A stretch of DNA of 64,000 bases from Eopsaltria australis (GCA_034509425.1 JAVTVJ010000469.1:558001-622000), one strand, 5' to 3'. Positions 12,523 through 24,740 are shown, counted from the stretch's first letter. Notes: generated from the sequence alone by a model not told the origin. Numbers and translations are program-made.

Positions 12523-13212
12523 TTGTAGTATTTCTGCACTGGCTGTTCTATTTGTGATAGAATGTGTAATAATTAATTAAAATAAATTGTCTTCCTTCTA
12601 CACTTCACCAAAAGCATAGCTTCAAAGGCAACATTTGTGAAATATCCACATAACTTACATCTGTGCTATGCTGCTCTGCCCTGCTGCTGATTATAGTCAG
12701 GCTGTGTCACACATCTTCTGAAAAAGTTACAGGATTTATCAGCTTCACATGGGTGAGATACATGCCATGGAAAATGTAAGTTCTGCTCTCCAGAAGCTTT
12801 CTCAGCCGACATAAGTGGTTAATAATATACAGCAGAAACACTAAGGTCTTGTAAATACACACACAATTTCCTCCTGTCAGGTTACAGAGCATGGTAGGAT
12901 TGGATAATGTGTCACCTCATCACACAAGACCAGCTCCCTGGTGCACACACCTTCCCTCGCTGCAAAGATTCTTTCATGTGTCATTGATCTTATATACAGA
13001 CATGATCACTGCAGAGACTATGGACAAGTTCTGTTATGGCATGTACAATCCCACACAGAAGGTATCAAATTGGCAAGAAATTCCCAGTTACATGCACAGA
13101 ACAGGGTAGCAGCAGAGATGGCAATTACCACCCTGTTCCTTAGGAATAAAAGCATGGGAAGTTTCAGGTAGGCTGTGAGATTGCACAAGGGTCAGTTACA
13201 CGGAGGAGAGTC

Positions 13213-14349
13213 TCAAGGTGAAGACTTTTTGAGAAGTATTACTTTTTGAAAAGCCTGTTTAAATTCTTCATTAAAAGCTGTATAAATGACTGGATTGATT
13301 AATGAGTTTAGGTAACCCAACCAGGTAAAAAAGTCCAGGAGGATGGGATGGAACCAACAGGCATCTTGGCAGATTGGTAGGACTAGGGATGTGACGAAAA
13401 AAGGCAGCCAGCAGAAAATGAAAGCTCCCAGAATAATGCCTAAAGTTTTGGTAGCTTTCCTTTCTCTTGCAGCAGAAATTCTTTTCCTTTCCAACGCACT
13501 ATCTGCGAGTTTTATTTTAACATGACTGAGAAATATTGGGGATGCACCTGAATGGGAATGCCCTTCATGGAGGCTGGCATTGATGGAGCAGAGGGAAGAC
13601 CCCGCAGAACCAGTGATCAGGTGTGCAGTAGTAAAACGTTTCCCATATAATGGGGGTGGCTTCAGAATCCTGGATCGAGCTGCTACATAAATTCTACCAT
13701 ACAGTATCAGGAGGAGCACGGTTGGGATGTAGAAAGCTCCACAAGTAGAATAAATTGTGTAGGAAATTTGCTCTGTGTTTACAGCGCACTTGGCAATCTC
13801 TTCATGAGCTTTCACTTGCCTCCAGAAAAATGGGGGCACAGAGATACTGATGGAGATCATCCAGACCACGGCAATCATGAGGGCTGCTCGGCCAGCAGTG
13901 CGGCGTTTGGTGTACTCCAGAGCGTCTGTGATGGCCCAGTACCTGTCCAGTGCAATGACACACAGGTGCAGGATGGAGGCTGTGCAGCACGTGATGTCTG
14001 ATGACAACCAGAGGTCACACAGCAGCTGGCCAAAAGCCCACGTGTGGGTGACAGTGTAGGCAATGCTCACGGGCATTACGAGGACAGACACTAAAAGATC
14101 AGTCACTGCCAAGGAGCCAATGAGGTAATTTGCAGGCGTGTGGAGCTTTCTAGTCAGGAGAATTGTAATAACAACAAAAACATTCGCAAGGATTGTTGCC
14201 AAAGTTATAACAGACAGAAGGATCGACAGTGAAATCTTCAGCCCTAAGAGTGTCCTTTCATCCCAAGTCAGTGGTGTTTCAGTGATATTTATTGATTTAT
14301 TTGCTGAGCTCTGGAGAGAGAACTGTGCTGTATGGTTGTACTGAGTCAT
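13213..14349 (-). CDS. HTR1D: 5-hydroxytryptamine receptor 1D
   Basis: Serotonin-gated, Gi/o-coupled class A GPCR of the plasma membrane; in mammals it acts as a presynaptic autoreceptor or heteroreceptor and is a triptan target. The frame encodes 378 residues (human 377) in one exon. Seven TM segments lie at about 37-62, 74-97, 108-133, 154-176, 194-219, 300-324 and 334-358. Key residues are intact: amine-binding D118, DRY 135-137, S201/T202 in TM5, CWLP 313-316, T342 in TM7, NPVIY 352-356, and the Cys111-Cys188 disulfide pair. N-glycosylation sequons are at N5, N17 and N21. The third loop ([17 protein letters not shown]... near 236-252) and [12 protein letters not shown] wording match 1D rather than 1B. 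The open frame extends six codons upstream to a GTG, but the ATG at 14349 has A at -3 and aligns with the human start, so I use it. The tail has no palmitoylation cysteine, as in human 1D. Confidence 0.97.
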   Translation of the reverse strand: MTQYNHTAQFSLQSSANKSINITETPLTWDERTLLGLKISLSILLSVITLATILANVFVVITILLTRKLHTPANYLIGSLAVTDLLVSVLVMPVSIAYTVTHTWAFGQLLCDLWLSSDITCCTASILHLCVIALDRYWAITDALEYTKRRTAGRAALMIAVVWMISISISVPPFFWRQVKAHEEIAKCAVNTEQISYTIYSTCGAFYIPTVLLLILYGRIYVAARSRILKPPPLYGKRFTTAHLITGSAGSSLCSINASLHEGHSHSGASPIFLSHVKIKLADSALERKRISAARERKATKTLGIILGAFIFCWLPFFVTSLVLPICQDACWFHPILLDFFTWLGYLNSLINPVIYTAFNEEFKQAFQKVILLKKSSP

Positions 14350-14383
14350 CCTCTGCTCTGAGTTCACCTTCCAGTGTAATCTT

Positions 14384-14401
14384 TCTGGGACAATGAAGAA
14401 A
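14384..14401 (-). other. HTR1D: Candidate splice acceptor of the HTR1D coding exon
   Basis: On the minus strand a pyrimidine-rich run CTTTCTTCATTGTCCCAG ends 35 nt before the ATG, with the first exon base at 14384. HTR1D genes in mammals have a non-coding upstream exon spliced onto a single coding exon, so an acceptor here is expected. It pairs naturally with the donor at 24115/24114. Confidence 0.55.
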
Positions 14402-17030
14402 GATGCTCACTTTTCTTGATAAAATGGAATTTTTCATACTTTGGTCCAACACTGAAGAAATATTAACTTGTTGAAAACTTCAGCTGACACAGTAGATGAG
14501 GTACTCTCCTATGCAAGATTTTATATCACATCACATCACATCAATTACATCAGTGCTAAAGCAAAATGTCATCCAGACATGAGTCTGGTGTATGACAATA
14601 AAAACAGTACTGTAAGTGATCGGAATTTAGGTGGTTTTCATCTTGAAGAAAACTAAGTAATTCTTTATTATCTTTTTTTCACACCTCCTTTCTGACCCAA
14701 TCTTCTGCAAAGTTGCATAAACCAATACTGAAAGGTAAGAGATGGAAAAGAGACATCTTGGCAGTTGATGTCCCTTTGCTTGGGACAAAGCTACCCTCAA
14801 GAGTATTTTCCTTTTCTCTCTAATGGCTGAGTGTCATGTTTTTTGTATTTACAATGGAAACTTTATTAGTAGAATACCTAACATGCAAAACAATACTTCT
14901 GGATTCCTTCTGTAAACATAATTTCTGCCAGATTTGCAAATCAAGACTTCTTCAAGTACAGATCTCCAATTTCATTTACTTCTCCAGACTATCCAGATTT
15001 TCCCTTCAACAATTAGTCTTCAAATGCTGAAGTCAGATGTTGGGTACCAGACCCCAAGGCCTTGGCTCACATTACAGCACAGTCTGCAATCTACATGCTT
15101 TCCATACCTTTCCTTGTATTCACCAGGACTGGATTTCCTGAAGTCTTCACAAACCTGAAGGAAAGTGATCAGACTGATTTCCATCAGGCCTTTCACTCAT
15201 TTTCACCCATGAGTACCAAAATGTCATTTATATTATGCCAGCCCAACCCTTCTTGAAAGAGATCCTGAAAAATCAACAGGTGCAATCTGAAAAGGTCCTG
15301 ATGTCTGCAAAAGCCATTGCAGGTAAACAGTAATTATAGGTGTAAAAATTTGTTCAGAATCACAACCTGCCAACGTTTTTAATTTCTGTCGTGCTTTAAT
15401 AATGAGATGTGCAAACATTTAATGTTGAGTAACAATTGTTTTTGTTATTTGATGAGGTAAAAAAATCCATTCAGTGATAAGTAAAGGGTCAGCTGTAGTA
15501 GGATCCACTTGTGAATGGCTTTGAAGTGTTCTGTGAGGGCTACAAGGAGGAACACCAAACTTCTCCAAGGGGATGATCACCAGGCCAGGCTTCTCCCAAC
15601 CACCGAGGAGAAGCTCCTCTCTCAGTCATTGCTGGTACCAGTTCATGCCATCCAATACAGAATGGAGAGTCACTTGGTTGGGAATCTGCGGAGCAAGAGG
15701 AGCAGATATTCTACATGAAACATGTGCACTTTGAAGTCAAACAGCCTGTCCTAAGCTCCTAAGTCCTAATTTCAGAAACAACATTTTTCGGTTTGGTGTG
15801 TTTGATTTTTTAATATACAACCACCTTCTGTGAGTCAAACCATTTAAGACATGCTTTTTCTTTTGAGGTGTACTTTTCTTATAAGGGGACATAGAAAAGT
15901 CTCATATTTCACACTAGACTATTACTTCCTTGATTTTTTTTCTTCAGGAAGGGAAAATCCCTTCCTAATGGCCATTTTGTGATACTGAACAAAGGTTCAA
16001 TTTATAAGAATTTTTGAACATAAAAATGTTTATAGTGACCAAAGTCCATCAAATCCAATCACCAGTCTGTGGCAATGGTCCACACATTCAGCTCAACCCT
16101 CTTGCCTTTTTCTGATGCTTTCCCAACACTGACACATTTTTTTGGAGACAGAGACCAGAACCACAAACAGTTGTTGATATGGATACACCATAGATTTATA
16201 CTTCAGCATAATAATGTTTTCTGTTCTCAGTTTATTTCCTAATAATTTCTGAGAAGTACTTTGCTTTTTGAATCATTGCGTAGCACTGATCTGACATTTC
16301 CACAGAGCAGTCCCAATTAATGTAATTTCAAGTACCTTGAGTGCTAATATCAGCTTTTTTCCCCTGTCTGCTCAGTTGTTGCATCTGTGAGTATTGTATT
16401 CTTTCCCCCACCTTTTAACTAAGGTTCTTTGCAACTCTGCACAGCCAGTCCTTGTCTTTAATACTCTGAAGAGCTTCATTTCATCATCAGATGTCATCAC
16501 CACACTATTCATGGGCTTTCCAGATCACTCAAAGTCTCTTGAGAGTATAAATAATTCTATCAGTTGGACTTCGCTCACTCCATATACTCATCAGCTCTTC
16601 TTAATTAATTTAACAGATTGGTGAAGCATAACTTACTTTATTAAAGTCTGAGCTTTGTTTCCCAAATCACCATATTTACTAAGTGTACAATAATACATTG
16701 TTTTTTGTAATTTCTGCCAGCTGACTCCAGGTACAGATTTCAGGTTCTGGCTCAGCAGCTGCCCAGACCTCTTTGGGCAGTAGCACCAGAGAGGTTGTCC
16801 TGCAGCTGGCAGATGCCAAGGGAGCTGAAGTGGAGGCTGACCCCTGCTGCTGCTACCATCACACTTTGAGTTGCCTCAAACTCTCTAGCTGAGCACTGTC
16901 TGATTGTAAAATTTTGTTGTTCCCTTAGGCCAGAAATAAAGGTTCCACTTATAAATATCCCCCAATTTCTCTTTAGTGAATAGGGATGCTGAAGTTAATC
17001 TTGTTTCTCTAAGGAATTTCCTTTATCTTT

Positions 17031-17046
17031 CCCCCCCCCCCCCCCC
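17031..17046. repeat. C16 homopolymer
   Basis: Sixteen consecutive C occur within the inferred HTR1D intron, preceded by a CTTTATCTTT pyrimidine stretch. It is probably length-polymorphic and prone to sequencing error. Confidence 0.95.
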
Positions 17047-18448
17047 TACATTTACCATCCCTTTAACTCTCTGACACAGTAATAGCTCACTTCAGAGCTT
17101 TCACTTTTAGAGTCTAAGAAATCTCTTACCTGAATACTGGGCTGATTGCACATCCCACACACAAGAAAAATCTTAACTAAAACCACCAGACAGGCTTATT
17201 AGCACTATTAAAGACTAATAAATGACTGTATTATCTAAAAACCAAAGCCAAATCCAACCCTGATTTCAGTTACTGAAAAAAGGGCTATCAAGCCTTTCCC
17301 GTGTGTTGTATCAGCTTTTTCTCTGTTACAACATTCCAGCAATATGAACGAAAGTGAACTGCACCTCACCCACCCACCTGCACATGAACAATCCTATTAG
17401 CAGTCCTATTGCTTCCACCAGCTTGCAGTCACTGTGGGGAAAAATAAACTGATGTGAAACATGTTATTTGCAGTCCAATGAACTTGTCTAGAGTTCAAAT
17501 GAATTTAACATACCTATAAACAAGGAACTCAACGCTGGGAGAAAGTTGTACTGAAACCAAACATACACTTAGTTACTGAATTAATTTTTGTAAATAAATT
17601 ATGTTTTCCACTAATGTGATCACCAAAGGAAAAGAACCAGTGTTTTACAAAAGTGTTCCAAGTCAGGTATTTATCATGTACTCAGGAAGTTACCATCTAG
17701 ACAAAATGAACATATTCCAAATAATTTAGTATTTCAATGAAGTTACCTTTTACTCAACAAAAGAATGATGAATAGAGGTAAATTATATTTCTGTTTAAAA
17801 GAAAAAGGAATTAAGTTTGTGTAAACTACAGATACTGAAGAAAAATAACATTAAATGACAAGCAGTCATTAAATTAAGTACAAGGTCATACACATAACCG
17901 CCTGTTAGGTAAAGCAGAACACAAATGCACAGACATTAAATATCCTGTAATATCTGGTATATTATATATACCAGGGCCCAGGAGTAGGAAGTGGCCATCC
18001 AGCATGTTTCCTGAGAGCAGAGGGACAGGCTGCCTGGGCAGGATGCACATGGTCTCTGCAGCATGAGCAGCACTGGGCAGAACCTGCTTGTTGAGGAATG
18101 CATTTAGTGCCAGGAGCTCAGGGAGCAGCTGCAGGTTGAGCTCTTGTCATGACAGCTCCTTCAAGACATCTGAGACTCTGCCACGGGAAACTTTGTGCTG
18201 AGCTGGTGAGGAAACCAGGTCAGACTGTGGGAGTGTGAGGGTGTGGCTGTGAAGGGGTGATGCGAGTGTGACTGCCAGAGTGGCTCCTGGACGGTCAGAC
18301 GGGGAAGTTTCCTTAATACTGGTGCTGTTATCACCTCTAGATGAGACCGCATGATTGCCTCCCCTGCGTGCCACTCACAGGCTGGGTCGGTGCACATGGC
18401 AGCAGTGCAGCCTGCAGGCAGCTGGGTGTGCAGCACGGGAGGCAGCAG

Positions 18449-18493
18449 GCAGGGCAGGGCAGGGCAGGGCAGGGCAGGGCAGGGCAGGGCAGG
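18449..18493 (+). repeat. (AGGGC)8 pentamer array with G-quadruplex potential
   Basis: Eight exact AGGGC units run from 18451 to 18490 with partial units at both ends. Every unit supplies a GGG run separated by a 2-nt CA loop, so the plus strand (the antisense strand of the HTR1D intron) meets the usual G-quadruplex rule twice over. It is a minisatellite-type array in otherwise single-copy DNA. Confidence 0.95.
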
Positions 18494-21400
18494 TGTGTCA
18501 CCCGCACTTCACAGGACAGGAATCCTCCCAGGTGCCTTGGCTGGATCAGCTCTGTACTTGCTCCATCTTTCTCTTAGGCTTCACTTGGTGCTCTGGGCCA
18601 TGGTCTGTGGGTATTTTTTTCACTTCAAAGCGCCTGAAATGAATTGAAGGTGGTGTCACAGCCAGCCAGGGTGAGGTTTTCACAGCACAGCACGCTGACA
18701 TACAATGCCAAACTGGAGCAAGTGACAGTGTTGTGTTGGATAACTTCCTGAAAAGCAGTCAGGAACAGCACAGAGCAAAGAAGGGCACAGCTGTCCTTGG
18801 TTTATCCAAGCTCCTGTCCCCAGTGGTTTATCCATGCTGCTGTCCCTGTGGATTGTCCACACTGCTGCCCCAAATGGTGTGTGGGTTTGGCAGTCAAGGG
18901 AAGATGGGGCAAATACAGACCCACGCAGGGAAGATGAGAAACCAAGGCACAGAATGACTCTGGGCTGAAGATATGTGACAGTGAGGATACAACCACAGCA
19001 AGCAGCACTGCATCACAGGAAAGAGCATTTAAATGGAGAGACAATTCCAGACACTGCAGTGCTATTTAGCTTAGCAGAAAGCTTAGCTCAGAGTCTGGAA
19101 GGTGGAGCAAGGTCATATGCAATGTGAAAAGAGAACACACTTTAGCTATTGGTGATAAAACTGGCACTGCTTCACAGCTCAGGGTCCTCACTTAAAACCA
19201 GGTATTTCTTAGGAAAAGGTGCTTTGTGTTCCAGCTCTGCAGTTAAACTCAGAGAGCAAGGGCAAGTTGGCAGGGGAAAGTCTCTTTGAGGAAAAACTGA
19301 GCACCAGGTGTGCCAAGGCAGGTACAGTGACAGGCAGGAGATGGCTGGGTGGCACCAGGAGCTCCTCAGGACCAAGAGTCATCATGTGGGCTCTGGGATG
19401 GAGCTGTGGAGATTGCCCAGAAAACCAGAGGAGCTCAGTCCCAAGGGTAAACAAAGTCCCAACACATTTCTGTCCCTTCTGAAGCACAGCAGTTACTGGA
19501 GAGTGGGGTAATTCCTGCAGGCTGTAATTTCATGGTGCAGCTGACACAGTTTCTGAGGATGCTGGGCTGCAAGGAGAAGGCTTCAATGCACCCCTGCAGA
19601 GCTGAGCTGGAGAGGGATAAATAATGTGTACAAAAATAGGTATGTTGAAATAAAAATACAGAATTTATTCTTTCACTTAATAGAACAGGAAAAAAAGGAA
19701 AATGAGATAAAATGTCCTTTAATAAGTTGCACATTTCCTTTAAGTTCACACTGAAGTTAAATGAATTAGGGAATTCATTTTCTTCTCTTGAAGCTGGAGA
19801 ATTGCAAAGGGATGGCTGAGAACAGAGCTACTGAAAATTAATTTTGTAACTGATTCTCACTTTCCATTTAAGTGTAGAATCCACTAAAGAGACCAGGTCT
19901 ATTCTGTCATGCTGAAAGTGAAGCTGCTTGCAGTGAGAGCCAACAGCAGGTGGCCAGAAGGCCTCTGCAGGACAGGAGATGGCACTCTGACCAAGAGGAA
20001 CCCCTCTGAAGGCCCATTTCAGAGTAGAACTTAAAAGAGGGAGCAAGTTTTGAATAAGTTCTTGCTTATTTGGGACAATTGACTCGAGCATGAATCAGAG
20101 AGTAGGTGTGGAGTCCAACTTGAAGACAAAAGCTGTGTTCAAACAACATGAAATGCATTTAGAATTAGCTCTAGGAATCTGCCCATCCAGAGATCATAAC
20201 CAAACCAGGATGCAGCTCCTGGGAGAAAACCAGGCAATGCTGCAGTGTGTTGCACTGAAAAATCAAAGGTACAGTCTATGTAAATTCTGTTTGCACCAGA
20301 ATTTCTGGTCAAGCCCAGCAGCAGCTGGGCCCTTGAGGCCTGAGCATCTCTCTTCACTGCCAGTGAGGGGAGCTGGTAGAGAAGAGTTCATGTTTCTGGA
20401 AAAGTATACCTGACACTAGGAGTGTTCACTCAGCATGGTTAGATGTCTAATCTGTAGGATCATTGTGACTATTTTCAAGTAAATCAGGCATGCCTGTTTT
20501 GTTCATTTGATATAGAGAACAGCATTCTGTATGAGAAACTACGTGCAAAACATTTCTCATTTTAAATAAGCAACTACAGTAATTGGCAAGCATTAGTAAT
20601 GTTTAACACCTTCGCTCTCCTCCCCACCTTCCCACCTGAAAGAAACCAGCTCAGCAAAAGCTCTGCACAATGTGCACTGTCAGCAGAGCCAGTGACATTG
20701 GACCAGGGCAAAATAGCAAACACCTTGGCAAGTGTGTAACTAGGAATAAGGCCTTGAATAGATCTTGTTCTGTTCATTTTGGACAAGGCCAAATGGCAGC
20801 CTGGCATTCAGCTCTGGGCACTGTTCCCAAGAAGATACAGACCACATAGAAAGAAATCAGAAAAAGGCAGCAGGAATCATCAGAAAAGAAAATGTATGAG
20901 AATAAACGGCATGGGAACAGGGATGTCTGGATTGAAAGGACACAGCTGAGGGATATGTTCAACAGTCTTTCTATGCATGAAAGCCTGCAGAACAGGAAGG
21001 AATAGTCTGTTCCCTGTGGCTGTGACTAATACCACTGAAAGGAGAGGGACTTAACTACAGCAAGGAAGACTGAGCCATTAAAAAAACTTTGGAGATAGTA
21101 AGAGTAATGAAAGAGTATTGCTTAGGGACACTGTGACACGTACATCACAGAAAGTCACAAGGACAGGTCAAATGATCTTTTTGGAGTGTGGTTTCCTATA
21201 ACCAATGAAGCACCAGGAAAGTAAAGTGAATTAGAGAAGTCTATCCCAGGTAAAATGGTGAAAATCAGAGTTTTTTGACTGCAATAGTGTAAACGTAGCC
21301 AATTCAAAATGAACAAAAAACCAGGACAGTGAAAGTTTTGCAGAACATCACAGTTCAGGTCTGGAACTAGCTCAAGACTCAGCATTGTGGTGCTGTGGTG

Positions 21401-23678
21401 TTCCACATGGGCAGAGGAACAGAGAATTTTTATTGCTTTCAAGAAAGAACTGGTGAGGAATGACACAGTTTTTTATAACAACTGTTAGTGGATGTCACTG
21501 GGGCACCAGAGCCCCCAGCCTCCCCCATTTCAGAGCATAAACACAAGGAATGAACTCCCCAGAACTGTGGCAGGTAAGAGCACAGAATGGTCTCTTAATA
21601 GACCAGGGCATCAAGCCCATGGGCATTTTCCATGTGCCTCTGGCTTTCTGAGCATCTAACAGTTCTCTACCCTTCTCTCTTGCTGCACTCTGATATTTGG
21701 TGTACTCCTCTGCCTACAGCTTCACTTTCTAGGATGCAGACACAGGGTTCCCTGACATACAATGCTTGTTCCTTTGGTCCCTGAATGTTTGTAAGGCACT
21801 GTGAAGTAGCACTCCTCTATATGACTCTCCTGAAGAAGTTGAACAGCTGTTGCTCTGACCCCAGTCTTTATGGACATGATGCTGGTTATTTTTTTTCTGT
21901 TTAGAATCAGCCCCCCATAGCCATCCCAATTTCATGAAGCTCAGAGATGGGGAAATATCTAAATTCCTTCTGCACAATGTCTCTGTGCTCATCTAGGGTC
22001 AGTGATGGGCAGGCTGGGAGCAGGCAGGAAGGAACACCTTGGCTCAGTTGTGCACTGCACCTCTGGGGATCACAGAGGGTAGATTATGGTTTATGTGCAC
22101 ACTGGGGGATATCTTCCTTTATGTCTATCTCTGAGTGCATCCCCAAGGGACTGAAAGGAATCTTTACTCAAAAGAGAGAGGAAAAACCAGTCAATTTTTA
22201 TGCTAACTTTTGATATCTGGATGGTTTCCTTCAGAGCTCTATGTAGGACAGTTCTATCCAGGTAAAGAGCTGCAAGACAACTGTATTGCCCTGCATTGTG
22301 CAAGCCAAAAGTGAGTGAGACTTGTCACTAAGTTTTGTTCTGCATTTAGGTGGCAGGACAGTACACTGCCATCATGCTTACTCTGTGTTAAGACACCCAA
22401 AGTAACCAGGCCCCTCACATCTTCCTGCATTTTGACGTGTCTCAACTGAAGAAATACACTTCCCAGATTTCTAAGTAAGCTGCAAACCTGCAGTTCACAC
22501 TACGGGTTTGACTTCTTTTTTCAATTTCCTCATTCTCTGCCATTTACTTACACTTGCTTGCACTGCATGTGCTTGATTCCCAGCCCATCAGAAGTATGAT
22601 ACATCAGAAGAAAATGAATGAGTGATGACTGGTGAGAATGCTACTCCGAGATCATCCAGATCTGGGAGTAAATGTGAAAATGAGAAAATGTTACAAGCAA
22701 CATGGAAAACAACAAATCGACTATTTGCTTGATATTTGCTAATTTTAATATTTGAGAAGCATGTATTTGCTACATCCTAAATCCTTCATTATGATGCAGC
22801 CTTAACTTTAAAGACAATATGAAAAGGAAAAGGAAATTTGCCTTGAGAAATCTCACAGATCCCAGCCATTGCTTTCTGGAGTAATCTGTTTAACACTCTG
22901 TTGGCAGCAGTTCCTGCAAGGAGGAAGTTACAATTACTGGCAAAGTAATGCCACCTCTCTAAAGTCAGTGGTCCACTTAATTTTGCAAAGGAAGTTTCTT
23001 TTCCGGGGGTTTGCATGAGGCTCACAACTGGGAAAGGTACTGAAGGGACTGTCTCTCCGGAAAGCATTACTCTCCTTCAAGTCCATATTCCAGTTTCATG
23101 CATTGCTGCCTGCAGTATCCTGGAAATACCATTCTGCAAAGCTGGCAGTCCTTGTTCTTGGCTGGGTCCTGCTCTTTGCTGCAGGACCAAAGCTCATCCC
23201 AAAAGCGGCTCACATTCATCATTGATTCAACAGGTGACAGGTGGTCCATCAGCTCCACATAAGAAAACAGTGCATTTTGTCCTGAAAAGCCTGGCTTCCA
23301 TCCAAGCAGGTACATGCACATGGATAGGTGAGGATTCCAAGGGAGCAATATTTCAGTGGCAACTCCTGGCTTTGTGCTAGCACCTAATGGGAGGTGACCT
23401 TTGGCCACCATCACACCTGAAGCAGGAGTGAAGAAGAAACCAGGCAGCTGTGTCGCTCCTGGAATACAAACCAGGATGGTGTGGGATAATAACGGGACAA
23501 CCCCAAATGTAAACCAAAGCTTTCCCCAGGGCATTCCACATAAAATTACACTTCTAAAGTGGTCACTTCATTTATACAATATTACCCTGTACCTGGGGGG
23601 AGAGACCTCTAATGAGCATTTAAAGCTCTAAATCGCCTGTGAGCTTCCCTCCCAGATGCCCGGCATAAAGGGTCACTA

Positions 23679-23837
23679 CAGGCTGCCCAGAGAGGTTGTG
23701 GCTCGAAACATTCAAGGTCAGGTTGGACGGAGCTCTGAGCGACCCGATTTGATTGAAGATGCATCTCGAGGCTGAGGGGATGGACGCGGTGACCTCTAAA
23801 GGTCCCTTCCCACCCAAACCATCCGGTAATTCTGCGC
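23679..23837 (+). mobile_element. CR1 LINE 3' end, 5'-truncated
   Basis: The segment begins CAGGCTGCCCAGAGAGGTTG and continues with TTCAAGGTCAGGTTGGACGG and, near the end, GGTCCCTTCCCACCCAAACC, followed by ATTCTGCG. This is the standard CR1 3'UTR order, ending in a decayed ATTCTGTG-type terminal octamer. A short internal portion is missing or altered. It sits at the lower edge of CpG island 2 and has gained several CpGs. It lies just inside the inferred HTR1D intron. Confidence 0.8.
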
Positions 23838-24114
23838 CGCCCGTGTCCGACGCTGCGGGGTCCCCGCTCTCCGCGGCTCCGCAGGGCGATGCCGCCGCAG
23901 GCCCCGGCCTCGGGCTGCCGACCCCCGCCTCCCACTCCCCCTCCTCCGCCAGCGGGTCCCCGGGCTTTTTCCGGGGTCGCCGTGGCGAAATCTCCGGTAC
24001 TCCGTCCCAGGGAACCAACTTCAGCCGCGGCCCCGCGGGCGCTCCCCGCCCGGCCGGGCCGAGCGCCCGCCCCGTCGGCAGCGCCCCGGCATCGCCCCGG
24101 CCGCCAGCACTCAC

Positions 24115-24150
24115 CCGCTGTCCCCGCTGTCCCCGCTGTCCCGCTCTCGC
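24115..24150 (-). other. HTR1D: Candidate HTR1D non-coding exon 1 (3' part) and donor
   Basis: The donor GG|GTGAGT is close to the ideal vertebrate consensus. The upstream border of the exon is unknown. If the TATTTAG at 24178-24172 is used, exon 1 would be only about 30-35 nt; if transcription starts within or above the purine tract it would be longer. The interval overlaps a GCTGTCCCC three-copy tandem repeat (about 24114-24143). Confidence 0.35.
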
Positions 24151-24220
24151 CCGGCTCCGGCAGCGTCCGCCCTAAATAGCGGCAGCCTCGGCCGGGCTCG
24201 TCGCGCCCGCGCTGCGCGTC

Positions 24221-24415
24221 CCGCGCCTCCGCTCCGCTCCTCCGCTCTCCTCCTCTCCCCTCCGCTCCCCTCCGCTCTGCTCCGCTCCCCTCCGCTCCGC
24301 TCTGCTCCTCCGCTCTCCTCCTCTCCCCTCCCCTCCGCTCCGCTCCGCTCCTCCGCTCTCCTCCCCTCCCCTCCCCTCCGCTCCTCTGCTCCGCTCCGCC
24401 GCCCCTCCGCTCGTC
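24221..24415. repeat. Pyrimidine-rich TCCGCTCC-type tandem tract in the promoter
   Basis: About 195 bp consist almost wholly of C and T with interspersed G, built from degenerate units such as TCCGCTCC, TCCTCCGC and TCCCCTCC. The minus strand is correspondingly GA-rich. Such mirror-like polypurine tracts can form H-DNA and bind Sp/KLF or GAGA-type factors. Copy number is likely variable. It sits immediately upstream of the inferred HTR1D exon 1. Confidence 0.8.
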
Positions 24416-24740
24416 AGGGAGGCGGCGGCGGCTCGCTCGGGGTCGGGGTCGGAATGCTCGGGGCTCTGCCCGCCCGTGGGTCAGGGCAGCGAGGGTCCCT
24501 CCGGCCCCAGCGCCTCCGGCCGCAGCCCCCGCGGACAGTCCTGGCTCGGGGGCGGCCGCGAGGCCAGCGCTGCCCGAGGGGTGCGGGGGCGGCTGCACCC
24601 CCCCTGCCCGGAGTTCCCTGCCCCGGACCCCGCTGCGCCAGCCTGGGCCCTGTCCCCGGTGCCCTGCGGCGTGGCTGTGGCAGGCGGAGGGGTCGGGGAC
24701 TCTCTGCTGTTCCGGCTGATTTCGCGGATCAATAGCGATC

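Larger units (their letters stand above)
14385..24114 (-). other. HTR1D: Inferred 5'UTR intron of HTR1D (about 9.7 kb)
   Basis: This spans from the consensus donor in CpG island 2 to the acceptor just upstream of the HTR1D ATG. It contains no convincing coding frame. Recognisable contents are an (ATCAC)3 run near 14527-14541, a C16 homopolymer, an (AGGGC)8 array and a CR1 3' end next to the island. Both splice sites are predicted by eye, so the intron is an inference. Confidence 0.45.
23760..24740. promoter_or_regulatory. HTR1D: CpG island 2: candidate HTR1D promoter
   Basis: This is a dense CpG island with GGGCGG boxes, 9.4-10.4 kb upstream of the HTR1D ATG. It contains a minus-strand donor CAGCGG|GTGAGTGC (last exon base 24115) and, about 60 nt upstream of it, a TATA-like TATTTAG on the minus strand (24178-24172), then a long purine-rich (minus) tract. 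The orientation of the donor matches HTR1D. No other gene is visible between the island and HTR1D, so it is the obvious promoter candidate. Start sites could be dispersed, as is usual for CpG islands. Confidence 0.6.

Noticed and set aside
14350..14367. N-terminal six-codon extension of HTR1D from GTG
   Set aside because: Non-AUG start, while the ATG at 14349 matches the family length and glycosylation-site positions.
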